DNA from: Parus major
Lineage: Eukaryota; Chordata; Aves; Passeriformes; Paridae
DNA length: 64,000 nt
Assembly: GCF_001522545.3 (NCBI RefSeq)
Contig: NC_031769.1
Location: 74,803,356 to 74,867,355, forward strand
Reading direction: 5' to 3'
Shown here: one piece after another, positions 57,890 to 64,000 of the stretch
Numbering within the stretch: the stretch's first letter is position 1
Layout: every line of letters starts with the position of its first letter
Made by a program: the position numbers and the translations under genes
Notes under the pieces: model-generated
The model's database searches: none
Told to the model about the DNA's origin: nothing
What the model saw: the letters and a program-made list of their open reading frames with translations, nothing else

Positions 57890-60800
57890 ATTAGATTAAA
57901 CTGTAATAGAAGTGTAACTAAGATAGATTTCACTTAAGTCAAATGAGTAATGAGGTTGGTGTAAAAGATCATGGTCCAAATACATGCACAATTATATATT
58001 ACTAAATGCAGTTAATAAAATGCATGGGGAATTAATGACTAAAAAAGACAGATACATTTAAAGGTAATTCTTTCAAATTATTTTTCCCAGAGTGATGACC
58101 GCTAGGTCTGCTCATTGTGCTCTACCAAACCAAAGCAGTAGACAGACTGGGAAAATGGAAATGGATAAAAACCACTGGTTGATTTGGTGTAGTGTTCTGT
58201 GCTTTTCTCCCATGCTTAGCAGAATGCTAAGCACATTATGGTATGGAAATTTCCTCCAAATTCCTCTAATGAAACTCATGTGGTCCAAGGAGCTAGAAAG
58301 AAAAGAGTATTAATATGAAAATATTGAATAAATAAATATATGAAATATGAGAGAAAGTAATACCATGGTAATGCAACCTGCAGATGGAAGAACCAAAGAG
58401 ATTCTGCTAGTAGTCCTCAAATAAATTGAGCAGGATTTAAATTATGTATTACTGCTTGCCAAAAATTTTACCTGTTTTCCATGTATGATTTCAAATTCTT
58501 CCTATGTACTAAGTGTTTGCCTCTTGATTTCTAACAGAAGTTACATGATAAGGGGGTATAATTGGTTCATCCTCCATGAGGTGGATTTTGAAAGAAGAAG
58601 AAAGTATTACTAACTTGTAGTTTAAGGCAATAATAAAGAGAAAAAGAATAGATGGTAGGTTTGAAGCCTGAAAAAGTAGAAAAAGTGGAACAGAACTGAG
58701 GTATTAAAGTTTTTCTTATAACTATTTATCATTATATCTTGCAAAAAAATAATTTTAGGATGCGTATTGTACCAGATCTCAACGTCACAATTTTGCAGTA
58801 AGATCAGAATTACCCTATGATTTCATGAAGGAAATCTAATGTGTCCCAAAATGGATGGCAAGTTAAAGTATTTCTGGTTAAAAATCAGTGACATTATACT
58901 GTGTATTACAGTAGCTTATATCATCATCCATTAACATCCACAAATACTGAAATTAAATGACTTGTGCCCATCTTACAAGAATTTTTGCCAGCTGCAGACT
59001 AAAGAAAAGTCTCTTAATTTTCCACATGTTGTTGTGAATCTTGCACGTGATCAAAAAATCTCAGGGTTCTGTCATGGCCGGTGATTTTTTTTTGTTAGGA
59101 GTATGCCCTCCAGAAAAGGCAGAGTATCAACATGATTGCTCTTACTGTTCATACTCTAACCTTTACATTTTAGATATATGTATTGTTATTGCTTACATAT
59201 GTCTTTATATCCCATGGGACATTTCATGTTGAAGGGTTATTGCATATGGATTATTTTACCTTATGACCAGAATCTGTCTCATTGCTGATATGTTTTTAGT
59301 GTTAGAACCAGCCCTATTTTTTTGACCCATATTGAGAAAATAGGAATCCCAAAAGATGCACATTATTACAATGCTTTCATAAGCCCAACCAGACTCCCTT
59401 ATCTTAAATGCATTTGGCCCATTGCTTTGTTATGCAGTTAAATAAACCCGTATTTGGTTCCATTAAGGGTATTGGCATTTTACCGCATTAGCCTATGATT
59501 TTCCAACCTTGATCAGACCCAGCCCAAGAACCTGAGAAGATTTTGAATGGACCTGCATTATTAAAACCATAGCAAAAGTCTTTATCTCCTTGCTTTAAAG
59601 TGCATAATTTCTCTATCATTTTAGAGGAATCAATTTTTCAAAAACTTTCTTGACAGTTCATGTATTATTTCTGTGTATTCTAGGCAACTTTTTTTTTTGT
59701 CTTTTTTTTCCCCATGTATAAATGAAAACCACACTTTCTTTTTATCTGTTTTTTTCCACATACTTTAATCCAAAAAATCCTTTCAGACCTGCAAAATCTC
59801 ATGCAACTGTCACAGCAAATGATTTCTGTCTGTTCTGTTGGTTTTTTTTTAATAACATGAATACCCTTAACACATGAATTACAGAAATTAATAAAGGAAG
59901 GGCTATTCTGCTTTCATTCAATAATTCCCATTTGTACCTGCCAGGATGATAATGTATTTTGATACCAAACTTGAATACTTATTTTCCCTCTACCAAATGC
60001 TTTCTTATTACTGAACCTGATATGCTTGTACTTCAGGACACAAAAAGACCTGCTAATTCTGTTGATCCTTTATTTCTTGGGACTTGAAAGATCTTCAAAT
60101 ATCTGCAAAATATAGTATTATCTTGTTTATTTGAATTAAAACTGTGTAATTAAAATAGTTCTAAATGATGAGCTTTAATAATATACGAGCACTAAATTAT
60201 TTGGTTCAATTTTCATAAGCACCTAGAAACTTTTGGACACCTGTTTAAGTTTAAATTCTGTGATTATGAAATGGGAAACTCTTACAAGAAAAGATTGTAA
60301 GAACTCGTTAAGCTAAGCTCCTTCCAGAAAGAATCACTCTTTAATGAGAATTTCTGTTGCTGAAACAATACTCTGTAATATTCTGCTTTTTTCCTGAGTG
60401 GTACAGAGTTTCCACTTCCAAAGGAATTGGGGCCTAAAGTCACAGCACAATTTGAGAAACACAGAATTTTGAAGGGACATAAAACTAAAAAAAATGACCA
60501 AATTTTCCTCTTTCTCAAATGCCTGAACTGGTTGGTAGGAATTTCTTGCCCTAGTGACTGAATTTGATAAAAGCTGTTAGCTCTGATATGTTTTCTGTAA
60601 TCTTAACCAAATACAAATTTTCTTATTATATTTTAAATGCATATATGTAAGCAAATGGAGAAATTGGAGGGGAAGGGTGCAGTATTTTTAAGATATGAGA
60701 GCAATGAGAAAAAAATCTGGAAGCCTTCAGATGATGACACTTCAAGTTTTCTGGTTTTTTCTCTTTGTCCTTCACTATGTCCCTAGATTCATTGTAGGAT

Positions 60801-60932
60801 ATGGACATCTTTGAACACTTCCTGAATCTTCTTCCAAGTATCTCAGTTCTTGCCTTGTGATATGTTATATAAATTCCCATGCTGTTCCTAAGTCCTAGAT
60901 ATTCAAGCACAGATCAGGGGATATTTAGTTTT
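57890..60932. other. Unique AT-rich DNA, no gene seen
   Basis: A small inverted repeat TGCTTAGCA-GA-ATGCTAAGCA lies at about 58213-58234. T-rich runs occur near 59086, 59690 and 59840. No exon was recognised. Confidence 0.5.
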
Positions 60933-61295
60933 TGTGGGAGCCAAATTAGCTGGGATAAGATCAGACCTTGAACCAGCTTCCTGGACAGACAGAAAAAATC
61001 TAAAGCCTTAGGGGGAGGGGTGCTGGGGGATGCTAATAGGGTCATCCCAGAATAGGCAGGACCTTAGACTTATAAGGTCAAAACCCTGTGGCCACAATTT
61101 AATACCCTGCCCTCAGATACCCCTAAGTAACACCAGGTTAGCCACGTGCCTGGGTCTTTGGATGCAGCCCCTCAGACCATGCAGTCTCTGTATGAACATT
61201 AAAATCTTCCTTTTGGGCTCTCCATCATACCTGTCCCTCTATCTCCCATGCTGCCTGGCTGGACCAGTCCTGGGTCACAGTGGGCTGACTGCAGA
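60933..61295 (+). mobile_element. LTR-like element (~340-360 bp)
   Basis: It begins TGTGGGAGCCAAATTAGCTGGG, has ACTTATAAGG (TATA-like, about 61066-61075), GAACATTAAAATC (ATTAAA, about 61195), and a pyrimidine-rich tail. Possible ends are GGGTCACA (about 61279) or GCTGACTGCA (about 61292). No target duplication was resolved. Confidence 0.6.
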
Positions 61296-62740
61296 AATTT
61301 TCTACTTTAGAAAGATATCCTCAAAAATTTCCTTTTCCACTTAAATAGATGTGTGGAATATATCATGTGTTCTTGAAGCAAGGAAGAAAAAACAAGGGGA
61401 AAAAAAACATCAAGAACTTGGAGTTTCTGTCAAAACAGAAACCATTCTTTGTTACTTTAGCTCATACTGGAGGTCACATCTCACAAGTCAAAGATATTAA
61501 GACTTGCAGGTGATGCAGTATGTGTGGAGCATGGAGCCACTGAAAGTCCAGCTCACCAAGTTTTCCCTGACACCTGTGCATCTGCTGCATACAAGAGCAG
61601 TCACTGGGGCAGCAGAGGGAAACATGCAGTTTCTAGTGTGACATCTGTTTGACTTTATCCTGCATGAGATGCTTTTCCATGGAGGTAAGGCATTTTTATA
61701 AAGGTAAGACATTTTTTGATAGAGAAGAAGCTGGCAAATTCTCATGAAATTTTGCTCATGTCAAACTATCTTTACCAGAAAAAAATTAGCAAGCATCCTG
61801 AGGAAAAACAGAAACAACACTGATAAATGATAATGTAATATAAAACCTACAGATTCCACATCAGTATAATACATAAATGTATAGAAGTCCTCAAACCCCC
61901 CATAACTAGAAGATCAGTTTTTCCTTATTATACAGGCTGCATCTATTCATGCAGTTTACGGACATTTTATTCAATGAGTCTTCTGTAGTTTGGGAAGTGA
62001 GATTCTTCTTACTTATATATTTGCAAGCAACTGTGTCCAGTTACTAAATGCTGTAAAATTTTTGTATGTGTACCTAAATATCCCAAGTATAAATAATTCA
62101 CATTATTTCATTTTCATTCTATTGTAACTCCTACTAGACTTGATACTTATAGGAGTTTAGGTTGCAAAGCAAGTTCAGATCAGAAATTGCTGTGTTTAAT
62201 TACTCTTTGAGGCCTCTGCTGTCCTGATGTAGAAAGAGGTGGATTAGAAGTGATGTTAGTAAGTGAGCTAGCACAGGAATGTGTGGCATGTATGTGTCCT
62301 GCTCATCATCTCTCTACTGCAGTATAGAAGTGGCATTTAATAAACTTATAGCAGTCTCATAGTTGTGGAGAAAAAAAAGCCCTCTGTTTGAGTTAATCCC
62401 ACCAGGCTGTCTGGCTGGACTGGATCAGACCCTAATGTGGATGCAGAATTTACACAAACCCAAACTAACATAGTGATATTCAAATTCTTAGTTTTCTCCA
62501 TAAGCCAATTGCTGTTTCACTTTTCACTAGTAATAAAAGTCATGAAGAGGATTATAGCCATTTTCAGTAGCACTAGGTGTTCCACAGATTTTTATTTGAT
62601 AGTAAATTGATGCAGTTTATTTGTATGGAAGATCCATGAGCATTGAGAAGTATACCGAAGCTAAAGAGCTATTCATACACTTAGTATGAACTCCTGGACA
62701 AGGGTCCTTTCTTTGCTGACTTGCTACTCATAATCAACCA
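61296..62740. other. Unique AT-rich DNA, no gene seen
   Basis: Nothing was recognised; open frames are under 85 codons. Confidence 0.5.
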
Positions 62741-62860
62741 CAGAATCACAGACTATCCTGAGTTATAAGAAACCCATAAGGATCCTCCAGTCGAACTCCT
62801 GCCCCTGCACAGGACAAACCCCAAAATCACACTACCTGTCTGAGGATGTTGCTCAAGAAA
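62741..62860 (-). mobile_element. CR1 3' end fragment, minus strand
   Basis: It reads ACCACAGAATCACAGACTATCCTGAGTTATAAGAAACCCATAAGGATCCTCCAGTCGAACTCCTGCCCCTGCACAGGACAAACCCCAAAATCACAC. This matches a CR1 subfamily 3' end that differs from the other copies in the window (GAGTTGGAAGGGACCCA...CTGGCCCTGCACAGGACA type). Confidence 0.9.
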
Positions 62861-64000
62861 TAACATCTTATTTAATTTCATTGAAAGTGTTCTGCTTTCA
62901 TTTAGCCTTCACATGCTCTCCAAAATTTTTTAATTTGAAAACAAATGAAGGATTAGAAGAACTATGACAAAGTTTTCAAAATCTAGAATTAAGTTCCCTA
63001 TAGTGACTTAAAATGCAATTTCAAGGATGAGAGAAAAGTAGATTTCAGTTCTAGGTCTTTAAAGCACACAAATATAATTAAAATATCAGTGTGGACTTCC
63101 TGAATTACTTTTTTTTTCTGTTTTTCTTGGGGGCTGAGGAGAGTGGTGACCAGAAGATCCAGAACAACATTTGCTGTAGTAAATATATTTCAGATAATAC
63201 TTAACAGTTGGTGTGTGTGGGAACTGAGATTAATTGGGGAAAAAAAAAAAAAGGTAAAGATAAACAAAGGGCAAAACTAACCTTGTTATCATGCACCTTC
63301 TGTCCTTGATTGACTCTGTTGATTGCCTCTGTTGTTAGCATGCATTCTCTACTCTGAGTCTGCTCTTGATTGAGTGTGCTCTTAATAGTCCTTGCTCACA
63401 TTGATATTGCAATTTGTTCCTCTAAGGAACAGCAATACACTGAGGATTACTTGTGTGCTTGACACTGGGAGAAGCAAGGAAGGATTTGCTTTCCAATCCT
63501 TCATTCACTGGGAATTTAATGTTTTAATCTCAGCAATTTTGATTGATCAGGTTAGTAGTTCAGATGTTCAGATCAATTGTTTAAAAGGACATTTTTCAGA
63601 AAGTGCTAAAAATGTGAACCCTGGGGATTTTTTCAAGGGCAAAAATATGTTGCCAAAATTATGGCAAGTGGAATTGCTGCTAACTTGTTTGGGTGGGGAA
63701 GTGGGTTATTTGTTATTTCAAAGCAAATTTTTTTTGGTGAGAAGTCTCTCACAGGTGCAGAAGAGAGAAGAAATAAATGTCCTAGTGAGGGAGTTGTGCT
63801 TTTTTGTTTATATGTGTTTATCCAACATAATCCCCTCAAACTGCAACAGATTGAAAACTAATGCTTCTAGAAGTGTATTACCTTCTGTCATTGTTTTTCA
63901 ATTCAATGGTATGTGGAACAGTGTTGGACTACTATAAGAGTCAAATCAACTGCAGATCTGTTAGGTTTATTTTATTATTAATGAGATTCCTAGGTTTCTG
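62861..64000. other. Unique AT-rich DNA; one 181-codon open frame
   Basis: There is a poly-A tract at about 63240-63252. An uninterrupted plus-strand frame at 63392-63937 opens with a non-ATG codon (TTG) and has no domain I recognise, so it is not called as a gene. Confidence 0.45.

Overview
This window looks like an AT-rich, gene-poor stretch of a bird genome, most likely a songbird. The evidence is the repeat content. Several chicken-repeat-1 (CR1) LINE pieces carry the typical 3' tail (ATTCTGTGATTCTG-like). About twenty endogenous-retrovirus (ERV) LTRs are present, including the TGTCCTGGTTTG...CCAG(C/G)ACA type that I associate with passerines. I found no convincing protein-coding gene, tRNA, rRNA or CRISPR. 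The open reading frames are short, partly rest on non-ATG starts, and mostly lie in repeats. One 16-base N gap (2707-2722) marks an assembly break inside a GC-rich LTR.

Layout. 1-8.2 kb: a 280-bp LTR, a 1.3-kb LTR with the N gap, a minus-strand CR1 split by a 596-bp LTR, and a second, inverted copy of the long LTR. 8.2-10.9 kb: unique AT-rich DNA. 10.9-18.2 kb: an LTR cluster of eight elements in 7.3 kb. 18.2-38.9 kb: mostly unique DNA with three LTRs, a CR1 tail and microsatellites. 38.9-44.2 kb: an unusual locus of AT-rich ~165-250-bp tandem repeats in two opposing arms, interleaved with a GC-richer ~180-bp repeat, a CpG-rich promoter-like segment and nested LTRs. 44.5-47.9 kb: one plus-strand CR1 split by two LTRs, both with target-site duplications (TSDs). 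47.9-64 kb: unique DNA with CR1 relics, LTRs and a 15-bp-arm palindrome.

Reading by target-site duplication: I read TSDs directly for many LTRs, and they fall into three classes. These are 4 bp (four ~554-597-bp LTRs: CTGG, GGGC, CACA, GAGG), 5 bp (CAGGT, CTGTC, CTGGG/CTGGA) and 6 bp (TGTATT, AAAAGG). At least three retroviral lineages were therefore active here. I see no internal gag/pol/env sequence, so they appear to be solo LTRs. LTRs cover roughly a fifth of the window by my hand estimate, which would fit a repeat-rich compartment (W chromosome, pericentromere or similar). The sequence alone does not prove that.

The best candidate for something undescribed is the 38.9-44.2 kb satellite/CpG locus. 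All repeat names here are descriptive; I did not run any database search.
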